Shown here: piece after piece, positions 45,721 through 55,977 of the stretch
Numbering within the stretch: the stretch's first letter is position 1
How the letters are laid out: each line of letters opens with the position of its first letter
Assembly: GCA_002261155.1 (NCBI GenBank)
Contig: NKXN01000074.1
Span: 1 to 64,000 of the forward strand
DNA: 64,000 nucleotides
Direction: 5' to 3'
Source: Bacillaceae bacterium SAS-127
GTDB lineage: Bacteria > Bacillota > Bacilli > Bacillales > Domibacillaceae
Program-made: the position numbers and the translations under genes
The notes under the pieces: generated by a model
What the model was told of the DNA's origin: nothing
What the model saw: the letters and a program-made list of their open reading frames with translations, nothing else
Databases searched by the model: none

Positions 45721-47265
45721 TTATTTTACATAAAGTTTTTCATGTTTCTCTCTTAACACATGTTTTAGAATTTTACCTGTAGTTGTTGTTGGTAGCTGAT
45801 CAACAAATACGATTTCTTTCGGTGTTTGAAAAGCTCCAAGTCGTTCTTTACAGTGAGATATTATCTCCTCTTTACTCATTTGCTCCCCTGACTTTAGAAC
45901 AATAAATGCAGTAATGGCTTCTCCCCACCGTTCATGAGGTAAACCAACGACTACAGCATTCGCTACTTTTTCGCAATCTAATAAGGTTTGTTCCACTAAA
46001 ATAGAAGCAACATTTTCGCCACCAGTTTTAATGATATCTTTTTTTCTATCTACAAATACAAGAAGACCATCTTCATCAAAGTACCCTAGATCTCCTGTTT
46101 GGTGCCAATAGTGGTGACGGGTTTTTTCCGTTTCTTCAGGGTTATTTAAATAACCACTCATTACATTTGGTCCGCGGTGAACAATTTCACCTATTTCCCC
46201 TGTACTTAATAATTCTCCATTTTCGTTCATGATTGCCGTATCATTTATAATAGATGAGGTTCCCCAATAGGATCCTTTCTTTCGAAGTTGATCCTCGGGC
46301 TTAAACATGACTGTCAATGGATACATTTCTGTTTGACCAGTTGCCAAGGCAAATTCAGCATCAAATTCTTTCATCGCTTTTCTTAATGTCGTTTCATCCA
46401 TTGGAGTCATTGCGTATATACAGAATCGTAACGATTCCGTATCACTTTTCTCTCTTGAAGGGTGAGCGAGCAATAAACGATACATCATTGGAAGAGCAAA
46501 CATCCATGTGATTTTTTCCTTTTTGATCGTTTTTAACAATACGTTAGGTTCAAAGGAACGAAGGACGACAACGCTAGCCCCTAGGTGTAAAAACGATGTG
46601 ACAAGCGTATGCTGAGCACAATGAAAAATAGGCATCATCGCTGTTCCAACATCGTTTCGCTTCACATCCATTTCAATAATATTGCCTAAACTCGCTATAT
46701 AGACGGCTAGATGAGAGATCTTAACTCCTTTTGGTCTACCAGTCGTTCCACTTGTGAACATAATTTGAGCAATATCTCTGTCCTGAATATTGACATCTGG
46801 TTCTATTTTATCCCCTAACCTCAAAGAATACTCGAAATATTCAGGTCCTTTTATTGAATCTCCAATGATTAGTATGTCTGAACAAATCGTTTGAAAGGCT
46901 CCCTTTGCTTTTAAAAATTCTTCATCCCCAATCAATAACTTAGCTTTTACTTCTGTTAAAATATAGAGTTTTTCATCAGTAGAAATACCCGGATTGATCG
47001 GAACCCAAATTAATCCTGCTTTTTGAATACCAAAAATAGCCACTATGAATTGCCACGAGTTTCCGCAAATAGTCGCAACCGTCTCTCCTTTTTGCAAACC
47101 AGATTCCAATAAATAGTTCGCGAAACGATTCGTTTCTTCATCTAACTCTCGATATGTCAATTGTTTTTCCCCTTCAATGAGAGCTAATTTTTCTGGGAAA
47201 CGATTCGCTGACCGACGAATGATATCTCCAAGTGCTACACGATTTACAACAGAAATAGAATCCAT
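45721..47265 (-). CDS. Acyl-CoA synthetase (AMP-forming), operon copy 2
   Basis: A 514-residue adenylate-forming ligase with P-loop MFTSGTTGRPKGV near residue 168, YWHQTGDLGYFDEDG and the C-terminal TTTGKILKH with the adenylating Lys. Activates a carboxylic acid to its CoA thioester. Last gene of the putative eleven-gene operon, 113 bp behind the carboxyltransferase. GGAGGGGG precedes the ATG. Substrate not predictable; the operon suggests a branched or terpenoid acid. Confidence 0.88.
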   Translation of the reverse strand: MDSISVVNRVALGDIIRRSANRFPEKLALIEGEKQLTYRELDEETNRFANYLLESGLQKGETVATICGNSWQFIVAIFGIQKAGLIWVPINPGISTDEKLYILTEVKAKLLIGDEEFLKAKGAFQTICSDILIIGDSIKGPEYFEYSLRLGDKIEPDVNIQDRDIAQIMFTSGTTGRPKGVKISHLAVYIASLGNIIEMDVKRNDVGTAMMPIFHCAQHTLVTSFLHLGASVVVLRSFEPNVLLKTIKKEKITWMFALPMMYRLLLAHPSREKSDTESLRFCIYAMTPMDETTLRKAMKEFDAEFALATGQTEMYPLTVMFKPEDQLRKKGSYWGTSSIINDTAIMNENGELLSTGEIGEIVHRGPNVMSGYLNNPEETEKTRHHYWHQTGDLGYFDEDGLLVFVDRKKDIIKTGGENVASILVEQTLLDCEKVANAVVVGLPHERWGEAITAFIVLKSGEQMSKEEIISHCKERLGAFQTPKEIVFVDQLPTTTTGKILKHVLREKHEKLYVK

Positions 47266-47378
47266 TTTTCCCCCTCCTATATAATAATGAAGTTGAATGA
47301 AAGTTTTTTAGAACATTGGAGCAAAATTCATACAACATGCTAGAAACTTTTTGTCAATCTGTTTCCCTTTAAAAATAG

Positions 47379-48914
47379 TTAACTCAAAATGGTGCTATGC
47401 TTTTTTGGTGGGAGCGGAAAATCTTTGCGTTCAAATGCTTCAAATCGAATTTGAACCTCTTTTCTCAAATCACTTGGGACAATTAAATCGTCAACGACTA
47501 AATCGTCCGATAACTTATAAATATCGTAACCTGCTCGATATTCATCTCTTAATTTCTTTACCAATTCTACCTTTTCTTTAGGGTCCGTCACTGCTTGAAT
47601 TTTATTATAATAGACAGCATTTATAGCAGCCTCTGGGCCCATAATGGCTATTTCTGCTGAAGGCAAAGCGATAGTTGCGTCCGGCTCATAAGCAGGACCG
47701 GCCATCGCATAAATACCGGCTCCATAAGCTTTCCTTACGATCACGCATAGCTTAGGTACGTTCGCAACAGAGCTAGCATAAATAAAATTTCGGCCACGCC
47801 GTAAAATACCATCCTGTTCAACCTTTGTCCCTACCATAAAACCAGGTGTATCACAAAGATACAAAAGTGGAATATTATAGGCATCACACGTCCAAACAAA
47901 GTTAGCTCCTTTGTCAGCCGATTCAGGGAAAATAGCTCCTCCTTTTACAATAGGTTGGTTCGCAACAATTCCAATCACTCTTCCATCTATTCGAGCAAAC
48001 CCTGTCACTAGCTCTTTAGCATAGTCTCTTTTCACTTCAAGAAAGCTATCTGCGTCTACAATACAATCTATTAATTCTCTTACATCATATGGCTGATTCG
48101 GTTCTTGAGGAATAATTTTGTCAATGTCTAGCGGGTTTCGAGCTGGAGCTCTTCCTTCAATGGTAGATGGTATCGTCTCATAATGATCTGGCAAATAAGA
48201 CACTAACTTTTTCACTAATTCGGCGGCTTCTTCCTCCGTCTGGACGACAAAATCAACAGCCCCACTTTTTTCGGCATGCATTTTGGTACCGCCTAGTTCC
48301 TCAATACTCACTTTTTGTCCTGTTGCCATTTGTACCATTCGAGGAGAAGCAATTGCCATTCCAGCTTGTTTTTCCATCATAATAACAAAATCACAAAAAA
48401 CAGGCATATAAGCTGTCCCCGCAAAACACGGACCATATAAAACCCCTATTTGAGGAATTCTCCCTGACATAATACTGTGATTATAAAATATTTTCCCTCC
48501 AGAATATCTTTCTACATGATACCCTCCAGATTCATCAATCCGACCTCCCGATGAATCAATTAAATAGAGAATGGGTCGTTTTCCTTTAATCGCTGCCTGT
48601 TGAGAACGTAAGATCTTCTCCCCATGCTTCCTTCCAATGGAACCAGCTTTGACTGTGAAGTCGCTCGCTGTAAAATACACTAATCGCCCATCGATTTTTC
48701 CAGCTCCAGCTACCACTCCATCTGCCGGAACGTCTTCCTTCAACGCATTGGCAAATATACCTGTTTCATACGAAAGTTCTTCTTGATCAAAATACAACTT
48801 GAGACGATCTCGAACAAACATTTTTCCCATTTGTTCAATCTTTTCATGATTACGTTTAGATCCTCCTCGTTTAATTCTTTTTATTTCATTTATGACCTTT
48901 TGCTCGCGATTCAT
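47379..48914 (-). CDS. Acyl-CoA carboxylase carboxyltransferase subunit
   Basis: A 511-residue PccB/MccB-type carboxyltransferase with both halves of the carboxyl_trans fold: SSGGRIDESGGYH and GPCFAGTAYMP in the N half, YLCDTPGFMVGTKVEQDG and RKAYGAGIYAMAG in the C half. It transfers CO2 from biotin to an acyl-CoA (propionyl-, methylcrotonyl- or geranyl-CoA class). The biotin carrier is the 72-residue protein at 55978; no biotin carboxylase gene is in the operon. RBS is weak (AAAGG). Confidence 0.9.
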   Translation of the reverse strand: MNREQKVINEIKRIKRGGSKRNHEKIEQMGKMFVRDRLKLYFDQEELSYETGIFANALKEDVPADGVVAGAGKIDGRLVYFTASDFTVKAGSIGRKHGEKILRSQQAAIKGKRPILYLIDSSGGRIDESGGYHVERYSGGKIFYNHSIMSGRIPQIGVLYGPCFAGTAYMPVFCDFVIMMEKQAGMAIASPRMVQMATGQKVSIEELGGTKMHAEKSGAVDFVVQTEEEAAELVKKLVSYLPDHYETIPSTIEGRAPARNPLDIDKIIPQEPNQPYDVRELIDCIVDADSFLEVKRDYAKELVTGFARIDGRVIGIVANQPIVKGGAIFPESADKGANFVWTCDAYNIPLLYLCDTPGFMVGTKVEQDGILRRGRNFIYASSVANVPKLCVIVRKAYGAGIYAMAGPAYEPDATIALPSAEIAIMGPEAAINAVYYNKIQAVTDPKEKVELVKKLRDEYRAGYDIYKLSDDLVVDDLIVPSDLRKEVQIRFEAFERKDFPLPPKKHSTILS

Positions 48915-49031
48915 ATCGACATCAACCTTTCATTTTGGTTTCACTTCTTTTTATACAGAATATTCTGTTTTTTAATCATGTAAATGCCTTATTACGCAAT
49001 TTGTCTTACAGAGCACTTCCCTTTGATATGA

Positions 49032-49820
49032 TCAACGATGTTGGAAAAATGGTTTTTTCTTGTTTATGAATGCTTCAACACCAATTTTCACATCCTCTGT
49101 TTGAAAAACTTCGCCAAAGTAGGTTGCTTCCGTCTCTAAACCAGCTTCTAAATCCTTCTCAATTCCATCATCTACCGCTCGTTTAATGAAGCTTAAAGCA
49201 GGCAAAGAAAATTGGTTGATTTCCCTCATTAATTCCTTCGCTCTCGTTAAAGATTCACCAGAAGGAACTACTTGATTAACTAACCCCATGTCTTCAGCTT
49301 CTTCTGCACTTACTGTTCTTCCAGTAAACATAAGCTCCTTTGCTTTCGCTTTTCCAATTAATCGAGGGAGTCTCTGTGTACCCCCTGCCCCTGGAAAGAG
49401 ACCTAGTTTGATTTCAGGCAATCCGAAAATAGCGTGTCGTTCAGCAATTCGAAGATCACAACATAAGGCCAACTCAGAGCCCCCACCTAATGCCATCCCA
49501 TTAATAGCTGCGATCGTCGGTTTATTTAAACGATCTAATTTATTGAAAATAGATTGTATCCAAAGAGCCCGTTCTTTGCCAGCCTTCTTTCCGTTTCCGA
49601 TCCACTTTGGGAAATCTTTAATATTCCCACCAGCTACAAATGCTCGATCACCCGCTCCTGAAATAATCATCGATCGAACCGTTTCTTCTTCAGCTACTTC
49701 GTCAATGACTTCATCCAATTCTTCAATCACTTGCTCACTTAATACATTCATAGGCGCATAATCAATCATCACAATAGCCATTCCATCTTCTTCCGTCCAC
49801 GTTACGAACTTTCTTTGCAT
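49032..49820 (-). CDS. Enoyl-CoA hydratase, operon copy 2
   Basis: A 262-residue crotonase-fold protein with oxyanion motif NGMALGGGSELALCCD and FGLPEIKLGLFPGAGGTQRL; both catalytic Glu residues (in GSELA and LPEI) are present, so normal hydratase activity is likely. The ATG at 49820 has GGGAGGGG upstream. It follows the MaoC gene with 17 bp between stop and start. Confidence 0.9.
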   Translation of the reverse strand: MQRKFVTWTEEDGMAIVMIDYAPMNVLSEQVIEELDEVIDEVAEEETVRSMIISGAGDRAFVAGGNIKDFPKWIGNGKKAGKERALWIQSIFNKLDRLNKPTIAAINGMALGGGSELALCCDLRIAERHAIFGLPEIKLGLFPGAGGTQRLPRLIGKAKAKELMFTGRTVSAEEAEDMGLVNQVVPSGESLTRAKELMREINQFSLPALSFIKRAVDDGIEKDLEAGLETEATYFGEVFQTEDVKIGVEAFINKKKPFFQHR

Positions 49821-49837
49821 TATAGTACCCCTCCCAT

Positions 49838-50266
49838 TCACTTATTAATGAGGACTTTCACAGTCGCAACCACCACTGTTTCACCTGTCTGCTTCATGAT
49901 CTCTTGACGAGCCGTGACAATTCCTGTGCCTTTCCCTTTATCTTTTAACTCGGTGACAGTCATGTTTATATGAATTGTGTCACCGATAAAAGTCGGTTGT
50001 AGAAAACGTAAATCTTCCATTCCATAAAAAGCAACAACGACACCTGTTTTAAATAATTGCAAGCCTGATGCGGCTGATAAAACAAGCAATCCATGAGCAA
50101 TTCGTTGCTTAAACGGGGTACTTTTGGCATATTCAGCATTTGTGTGTAAAGGGTACCAATCTCCACTTAAAGAAGCAAAATTCACGATATCTGCTTCCGT
50201 AATTGTACGTCCTTCTGATGTCCATGTTTCGCCAATTTCATATTCATCAAAATGTTTAATAAACAT
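49838..50266 (-). CDS. MaoC-like hotdog-fold hydratase
   Basis: A 142-residue MaoC/R-hydratase with the catalytic segment FASLSGDWYPLHTNAEYA (Asp and His of hydratase 2) and GDTIHINMTVTELKDKG late. Hydrates an enoyl-CoA, possibly with opposite stereochemistry to the two crotonases of the operon, or acts in side-chain removal. AAGGAGG precedes the ATG. Confidence 0.88.
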   Translation of the reverse strand: MFIKHFDEYEIGETWTSEGRTITEADIVNFASLSGDWYPLHTNAEYAKSTPFKQRIAHGLLVLSAASGLQLFKTGVVVAFYGMEDLRFLQPTFIGDTIHINMTVTELKDKGKGTGIVTARQEIMKQTGETVVVATVKVLINK

Positions 50267-50282
50267 TTTCTTTCCTCCTTAT

Positions 50283-51794
50283 CTATCTTTTTTGCAACAC
50301 CCGTTTTAATATCTTACCTGTAGCATTTCTAGGCAAACCATCTAAAATTTCCAATTGACTAGGAATTTTAAATCGCCCCAATCTCCCATCACAAAACTTA
50401 ACCACATCCGCTAAAGTGATATCTTGCATTGGATCAGATAATACGATATACGCTTTCGTAGACTCTCCCCACTTTTCATGAGGAACCCCTACGACCGCCA
50501 CTTCTTTCACATTTGGCATCCGAAATAATACTTGTTCAATCTCTATCGGATAGATGTTTTCGCCACCAGAGATCACCATATCTTTCTTACGATCTACAAT
50601 ATACAAAAATCCTTCTTCATCCATTTTGGCTAGATCACCAGTATAAAACCAATCATTCTTAATCGCTCTTTGTGTTTCGAGTGGATTATTCCAATAACCA
50701 ACGAAAATATTTGGTCCCCTCACTAGCAATTCTCCTACTTCACCATGAGGCACTTCCATGTCCATCGAATTCACTATTTTTACTTCCACATGAAGCGGAG
50801 TTTTGCCGATAGACCCTCGTTTACGAATGCTATTTTGATCATCTAGCATGCTGACAATTGGGGCTGTCTCCGTCAATCCAAAACCTTCGAAGAAAGGAAC
50901 TCCTTTCTCTTGAAAATATTCAATCACAGTAATCGGACAAGGGGCACCACCAGATAGATTTAAACGAAGAGAACGAATGTCATACTCTAAAAACCGTGGG
51001 AACTGCATAATCGCAAGCCACATGGATGGAACGAGGAACGTGGATGTTGCTTTTTCTTTCTCAATCATTTCAAGTGTTAATTGCGGGTCGAATTTATCAC
51101 TTAAAACAACGGTCCCTCCTTTATAAATAACTGGCGTGGTAAAAATATTCAGACCACCGATATGAAAAAGCGGAGCTACTGTATATGTAATCTCGCTTTT
51201 TTCAATTGGTAGAAAACTAAGGCAATTAATTGCGTTCCATTGCATATTGCCATGGGTGATCATCGCTCCTTTAGGTTTTCCTGTTGTGCCAGAAGTGTAC
51301 ATAATCAAATGGATATCGTCCAAACGCAACTCAAACTGTGGTTCCTCTCCTGAAAAATTGGCAAGTAATTTTTCATAAGCCACCATTGCACTTGCAGATG
51401 AACCTGTACAAATAAAATATTGTACAGGTGTATTCCTTTCACGAAGCCTCTCTGCAATATTTATCAAACGTCGATCACACATAAAAATATGTCCACTTGA
51501 ATCTCGAACAATATATTCCACTTCCTCTAAACTAATACGAGTATTGATTGGCACAAAAATCGCTCCAATTTTCGCACAAGCAAACATCGTTTCAAGGAAT
51601 TCATTTGTATTTAGTAATAAGGCACATACTCTGTCCCCTTTTCTTACACCTAAATCAATGAGCGCATGCGAAAGCTGGTTTGTTCGGTTGTTGAGTTGTT
51701 TATAAGTTAGGCGAATATTTTCATATATAATGGCTTCTTTATCCGGAAATCTCTCACAATGCTTCGTTAACCATTTCCCAATACCTTCGTTCAA
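50283..51794 (-). CDS. Acyl-CoA synthetase (AMP-forming), operon copy 1
   Basis: A 503-residue ligase with LIMYTSGTTGKPKGA near residue 168, FYTGDLAKMDEEGFLYIVDR, and the terminal NATGKILKRV. TTG start, 8 bases after AGGAGG. Similar in layout to the second ligase of the operon but clearly divergent in sequence, so two substrates or two stages are likely. Confidence 0.9.
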   Translation of the reverse strand: MNEGIGKWLTKHCERFPDKEAIIYENIRLTYKQLNNRTNQLSHALIDLGVRKGDRVCALLLNTNEFLETMFACAKIGAIFVPINTRISLEEVEYIVRDSSGHIFMCDRRLINIAERLRERNTPVQYFICTGSSASAMVAYEKLLANFSGEEPQFELRLDDIHLIMYTSGTTGKPKGAMITHGNMQWNAINCLSFLPIEKSEITYTVAPLFHIGGLNIFTTPVIYKGGTVVLSDKFDPQLTLEMIEKEKATSTFLVPSMWLAIMQFPRFLEYDIRSLRLNLSGGAPCPITVIEYFQEKGVPFFEGFGLTETAPIVSMLDDQNSIRKRGSIGKTPLHVEVKIVNSMDMEVPHGEVGELLVRGPNIFVGYWNNPLETQRAIKNDWFYTGDLAKMDEEGFLYIVDRKKDMVISGGENIYPIEIEQVLFRMPNVKEVAVVGVPHEKWGESTKAYIVLSDPMQDITLADVVKFCDGRLGRFKIPSQLEILDGLPRNATGKILKRVLQKR

Positions 51795-51930
51795 TTGGAA
51801 TACCTCCTAATAATTGATTGAAAACAGTTTAGAGAAAGCTACTCACTAAAAAGCAAATGTATTCTACGATTCTACTTACTTTGTAAGTACATATCTTTTA
51901 ATTTCTGGATAATCCCCCATCTTTATTTCG

Positions 51931-53073
51931 TTAAATTAGTTGTTTCGCCAATATTCCCCTCATAATTTCAGTTGTTCCCCCACCGATGGATTGAATTCTC
52001 GCATCACGCCAATAACGTTGAACTGGAAATTCCATCATATAGCCATTTCCACCGTGAATTTGGACGGCTTGGTCACATACTCTATTCACCATTTCCGAAG
52101 CATACACTTTTGCCATAGTCGCTTCGGTTGTGACATTATTCCCTTTGTTATACAAATAAACGGCTCGATAGGTAATGTTTTTAGCTTTTTCGATATCTAT
52201 TGCCATATCCACTAACTTATGGCGGATGACTTGAAATTGGCTAATTGGTTTTCCAAATTGAATTCGTTCTTTACTATATCGAATCGCATCTTCTAATGCT
52301 TTTTCAGCTAAAGCAACACTTGATAACGCAAGGGTTAAACGCTCCCACTGGAAATTTTCCATAATGTATTTAAAACCTTCGTTTTCTTTCCCAAGTAAAT
52401 TTTCTTTCGGGATTTTCATATTTTCAAAGAAAATTTCCCCTGTGTCTGATCCGTGCCAGCCAAGCTTCTTCAGTTTTTTCCCCACTGAAAAGCCAGCCCA
52501 TTTCGTTTCCACAATAAATAAACTTATATTTCGGTGCATTGGACCAGCACTTGTTTTAGCGGCAACAACAACGTAATCTGCATTGACACCATTTGTTATA
52601 AATGTTTTAGAACCATTCAGAAGATAATAATCTCCTTGCTTTTCCGCTTTTGTTTGAATGGATGAAACATCGCTTCCCGCATTTGGTTCTGTTATTCCTA
52701 GGGCAGCAATCATATCTCCTTGAATGGAGGGAGATAAATATTTCCTCTTTTGTTCATAGCTACCAAATCGCCATATAGGTGTGGCAGCGATGTTAATATG
52801 AGCGCCAATTGAAGAACTAATACCTCCAGATCCACATTTTGTTAACTCTTCCGTAAAGACCGTTTCCATGATTAAATCAGAGCCCATTCCTCCATATTCT
52901 TCTGGAAACTTAATACCTAAATATCCAAGCTCCCCAAGTCTTTTAAATATATCCCTCGGGACTTCCCCTTGTTGTTCCCATTCTTCCACATGTGGTGTAA
53001 TTTCTTTTTCAACAAATCCTTTCACTGCTTTTCTAAACATTTGATGTTCTTCTTGAAAGATCCAATGAGTCAT
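51931..53073 (-). CDS. Acyl-CoA dehydrogenase, operon copy 2
   Basis: A 380-residue flavoprotein: N-terminal helical domain, middle beta domain with ALGITEPNAGSDVSSIQTKA, and C-terminal domain with QIHGGNGYMMEFPVQRYWRD and GGGTTEIM. It introduces the alpha,beta double bond. 16 bp behind the first dehydrogenase. GGGGTGATCA in front of the ATG. Confidence 0.92.
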   Translation of the reverse strand: MTHWIFQEEHQMFRKAVKGFVEKEITPHVEEWEQQGEVPRDIFKRLGELGYLGIKFPEEYGGMGSDLIMETVFTEELTKCGSGGISSSIGAHINIAATPIWRFGSYEQKRKYLSPSIQGDMIAALGITEPNAGSDVSSIQTKAEKQGDYYLLNGSKTFITNGVNADYVVVAAKTSAGPMHRNISLFIVETKWAGFSVGKKLKKLGWHGSDTGEIFFENMKIPKENLLGKENEGFKYIMENFQWERLTLALSSVALAEKALEDAIRYSKERIQFGKPISQFQVIRHKLVDMAIDIEKAKNITYRAVYLYNKGNNVTTEATMAKVYASEMVNRVCDQAVQIHGGNGYMMEFPVQRYWRDARIQSIGGGTTEIMRGILAKQLI

Positions 53074-53089
53074 TGGTGATCACCCCTTT

Positions 53090-54244
53090 TTAATTTTCCA
53101 ACCCCATTTGTTTAGCAATAATTTCTTTCATGATTTCATCTGTTCCAGCCCCAATTCGATGCAAGCGGGTGTCACGCCATACTCGTTCAATCGGATATTC
53201 CTTCATATAGCCATTCCCACCTAGTATTTGTAATGCACGGTCAGCTACCCAATGAGCCATTTGTGCAGCTGCTATTTTGGCCATGGATATTTCTTTACTC
53301 GGAACTTCCCCATTTGAAAACCGATAAGCGAGAGCATAAGTCATTTCTTTACATACTTCTATTTCTGTTTTCATTTCACTAAGCATATGACTAATCACTT
53401 GAAAATGAACGATAGATTGTCCAAATTGCTTTCGTTCTTTTGCATAATGAACGGCATAATCATAGGCAAATTCCGCACTTCCAATCGAACCAGCCGCCGA
53501 AATCATCCGCTCTCCTTGCAGCTCCCACATGATTTGTTTAAATCCGGTTCCTTCTTTTCCAAGCAAATTTTCATAAGGAACACGAACATCCTCAAAAATA
53601 ATTTCAGCTGTGTCACTCGATCTCATGCCTACCTTATTTAGTTTTTTACTTATCGTAATCCCTGGTCTGTCCATCTCAACAAGCACAATACTAAGCCCTT
53701 TATGTCCCGGTTCGTCCGATGTCCTTACGACAAGCGTAATAAAATCTGCTCTCGGACCATTCGTAATAAACATTTTGGCGCCGTTAATGACCCATTCATT
53801 TCCTTCTCTGCGCGCTCGTGTTTGGACCGAAGCAACATCTGATCCGAAATTCGGTTCAGATATACCAATAGCAGCCAACTTTTCACCCTTAATTGCTGGT
53901 TTTAAAAATCGTTCCTTTTGATCGTCATTTCCGAATTCCATGATCGGAGGTGTAGCCATATCAGTTTGCACAGCCACAGCCATTGGAAATCCGCCGAAAC
54001 CAGAACGTGTCATTTCTTCTGCAAATACAACTCCAGCAAAATAGTCCCATCCTTGTCCGCCGACTTCCTTAGGATAACGAAGACCTAAAAAGCCTAGTTC
54101 TCCCATTCTTTTAATGATTTCTTTTGGGAATTCTCCAGCTTCTTCCCACTCTTCTATATGAGGGATGATTTCTTTGTTCACGAACGCTCGAATAGTTGCT
54201 CGTAACATGTCATGTTCTTCTGTAAAATATGGTGCATAACTCAT
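53090..54244 (-). CDS. Acyl-CoA dehydrogenase, operon copy 1
   Basis: A 384-residue acyl-CoA dehydrogenase with AIGISEPNFGSDVASVQTRA, QILGGNGYMKEYPIERVWRD and a terminal GAGTDEIMKEIIAKQM. Closely resembles the next gene in layout. In terpenoid pathways two such enzymes (AtuD, AtuF-associated) act on citronellyl-type chains; here substrate is not known. The ATG at 54244 (AGGGGAG) is 1 bp after the previous stop; a longer frame to 54313 overlaps that gene and has no site. Confidence 0.92.
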   Translation of the reverse strand: MSYAPYFTEEHDMLRATIRAFVNKEIIPHIEEWEEAGEFPKEIIKRMGELGFLGLRYPKEVGGQGWDYFAGVVFAEEMTRSGFGGFPMAVAVQTDMATPPIMEFGNDDQKERFLKPAIKGEKLAAIGISEPNFGSDVASVQTRARREGNEWVINGAKMFITNGPRADFITLVVRTSDEPGHKGLSIVLVEMDRPGITISKKLNKVGMRSSDTAEIIFEDVRVPYENLLGKEGTGFKQIMWELQGERMISAAGSIGSAEFAYDYAVHYAKERKQFGQSIVHFQVISHMLSEMKTEIEVCKEMTYALAYRFSNGEVPSKEISMAKIAAAQMAHWVADRALQILGGNGYMKEYPIERVWRDTRLHRIGAGTDEIMKEIIAKQMGLEN

Positions 54245-54245
54245 T

Positions 54246-54590
54246 TCATACTCCCCTTTCTTCAATGAATGAATCTGGAATCTCCACCTCAAAACGTAAT
54301 ATATTCGAACCAAAACATTTCCCTAAATTATCTACTCGCAAAGACGCTGATCCTCCTCCATCTAACGCTTGCTGACAAACAAAATTCAGTGCATGAATGT
54401 TCGGTAACTCATAACGAACGACCTCTCCTAAAATAAGTCCTTTGAAAAACTCTTGGATTCTTTTTGCTGTCATTTGCTCTATAAGGAATGGATAAACCTC
54501 TTCATTATTGGCAAACACGCCGATATTCACTGTGTTTCCTTTATCCCCGGAACGAGCATGAGCAATCTCTTTAAGACGCACTAGTGTCAC
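54246..54590 (-). CDS. AtuA C-terminal (ferredoxin-like fold) domain protein
   Basis: A 114-residue protein that begins MTLVRLKEIAHARSGDKGNT and has VNIGVFANNEEVYPFL and ALDGGGSASLRVDNLGK. This is the domain normally found at the C-terminus of long AtuA proteins; here it is a separate gene 4 bp behind the DUF1446 part. GTG start with GGAGG 9 bases upstream. The two products probably form one complex. The chemistry is unknown. Confidence 0.8.
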   Translation of the reverse strand: MTLVRLKEIAHARSGDKGNTVNIGVFANNEEVYPFLIEQMTAKRIQEFFKGLILGEVVRYELPNIHALNFVCQQALDGGGSASLRVDNLGKCFGSNILRFEVEIPDSFIEERGV

Positions 54591-54594
54591 CTTC

Positions 54595-55959
54595 TTACAC
54601 CTCCTTTAACGAAATCTGAATCATGTTTTCCACTTTTTCTCTCGGAATCAAAGATGACCACATACCAATCAGTTGTCTTGTCGGCAGATTTCCCATATAT
54701 GCCATCGAAGGAGGACCATTTAAGGCTAAAGGAGGAAACAATCTACGGAATGAATCTATTTTTCTCTTATCTGTCGTTTTCACAACCATACGTAAATAGA
54801 TTTCGTTGATGGACTCATCTACGTCGCTTGATAAAGGTCCATGTAGCGAGTTGTAGCCAATATAATCTGTTCGAACTTCATCTAAACGTATCTCTTTGCT
54901 TTCAAGCTGTTTACGGATGATTTGATCAGCAATTTTGGCTTTTTTTAACGCATCTGGCCAAGAATAACCGAATAACACTTGACCCATATAGCCGTTTTCA
55001 TATCCCATCACTACCTTTAAATCATTCGGCTTTTCCTTCCCTTTCACACCTGTCACTTTTACTTGATTAAGACCTACTTCTTCTAGTTGAACATGAGTAA
55101 TATCCATAATGACATCTGGTGTTACATAAGCAGAAGGATCATGTATTTCATAAAGCATTTGTTCTTTTACCGTTTCTTTATTGACAAGTCCTCCACATTG
55201 TTCTATTTTACTGACAATAAAATCTCCATTTTCATATACTTCAGCAATTGGGTATCCGATCTTCTCAAAGCCTTCAATTTCCTGCCACTCACCATTGAAG
55301 TTTCCACCAGTCGATTGAGCTGAACATTCAAGTAAATGCCCCATAAACACCCCACTTGCCAGTCGATCCCACTCTTCTTCCGACCATCCAAATTCATAAA
55401 TTAATGGAGCTAGAAATTGAGCTGTATCGGTTGTCCGTCCACTAATGACAATGTCTGCCCCTTGCTTTAACGCATCGACTAGCGGTCTTGCGCCAATATA
55501 CGCATTGGCAAACATTAATTTTTCATGTAAGCTTTCAGTAAATGGCGCATCAGTAGCCAAATCTTGAAAATGTATTCCCTCTTGTAAAAAGTCACCAAGG
55601 TGTGGGAGTAAATCATCCCCTTGAACAACAGCCACCTTCACATCAGACATTCCTAATTGTTGTGCCGCTTGCAAAACAGCGGTTTGTGCAGCTTCAGGGT
55701 TTAGTCCTCCAGCATTCGTCAAAATTTTGATGTTCTTTTCCTTGATATATGGTAAAAGAGCCTTCATTGCTGGACCAATATCTCGAGTAAAGCCCGCATT
55801 TGGATCTTTTTCTTTATCTTTGGCTAAAATGGCCATTGTCAATTCTGCTAAACAATCAAAAGCTAAATAATCTACCTGTCCATATTTTGCATTAGCCATC
55901 GCTCCATCAATGGAATCTCCATAAAACCCTTGAGCCGCTCCAACTCGAACCGTTTTCAA
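54595..55959 (-). CDS. AtuA/DUF1446 acyclic terpene utilisation family protein
   Basis: A 454-residue protein of the DUF1446/AtuA family: KTVRVGAAQGFYGDS at the start, ILTNAGGLNPEAAQTAVLQA near residue 95, DIVISGRTTDTAQFLAPL near 175 and LLECSAQSTGGNF near 215. In Pseudomonas, atuA stands at the head of the citronellol/geraniol pathway but its reaction is not settled. Pseudomonas AtuA is longer because it includes the domain encoded here by the next gene. The TTG at 55959 is 9 bases after AAGGAAGG; the GTG at 55968 is too close. Confidence 0.87.
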   Translation of the reverse strand: MKTVRVGAAQGFYGDSIDGAMANAKYGQVDYLAFDCLAELTMAILAKDKEKDPNAGFTRDIGPAMKALLPYIKEKNIKILTNAGGLNPEAAQTAVLQAAQQLGMSDVKVAVVQGDDLLPHLGDFLQEGIHFQDLATDAPFTESLHEKLMFANAYIGARPLVDALKQGADIVISGRTTDTAQFLAPLIYEFGWSEEEWDRLASGVFMGHLLECSAQSTGGNFNGEWQEIEGFEKIGYPIAEVYENGDFIVSKIEQCGGLVNKETVKEQMLYEIHDPSAYVTPDVIMDITHVQLEEVGLNQVKVTGVKGKEKPNDLKVVMGYENGYMGQVLFGYSWPDALKKAKIADQIIRKQLESKEIRLDEVRTDYIGYNSLHGPLSSDVDESINEIYLRMVVKTTDKRKIDSFRRLFPPLALNGPPSMAYMGNLPTRQLIGMWSSLIPREKVENMIQISLKEV

Positions 55960-55977
55960 AAGAACCACCCTTCCTTT

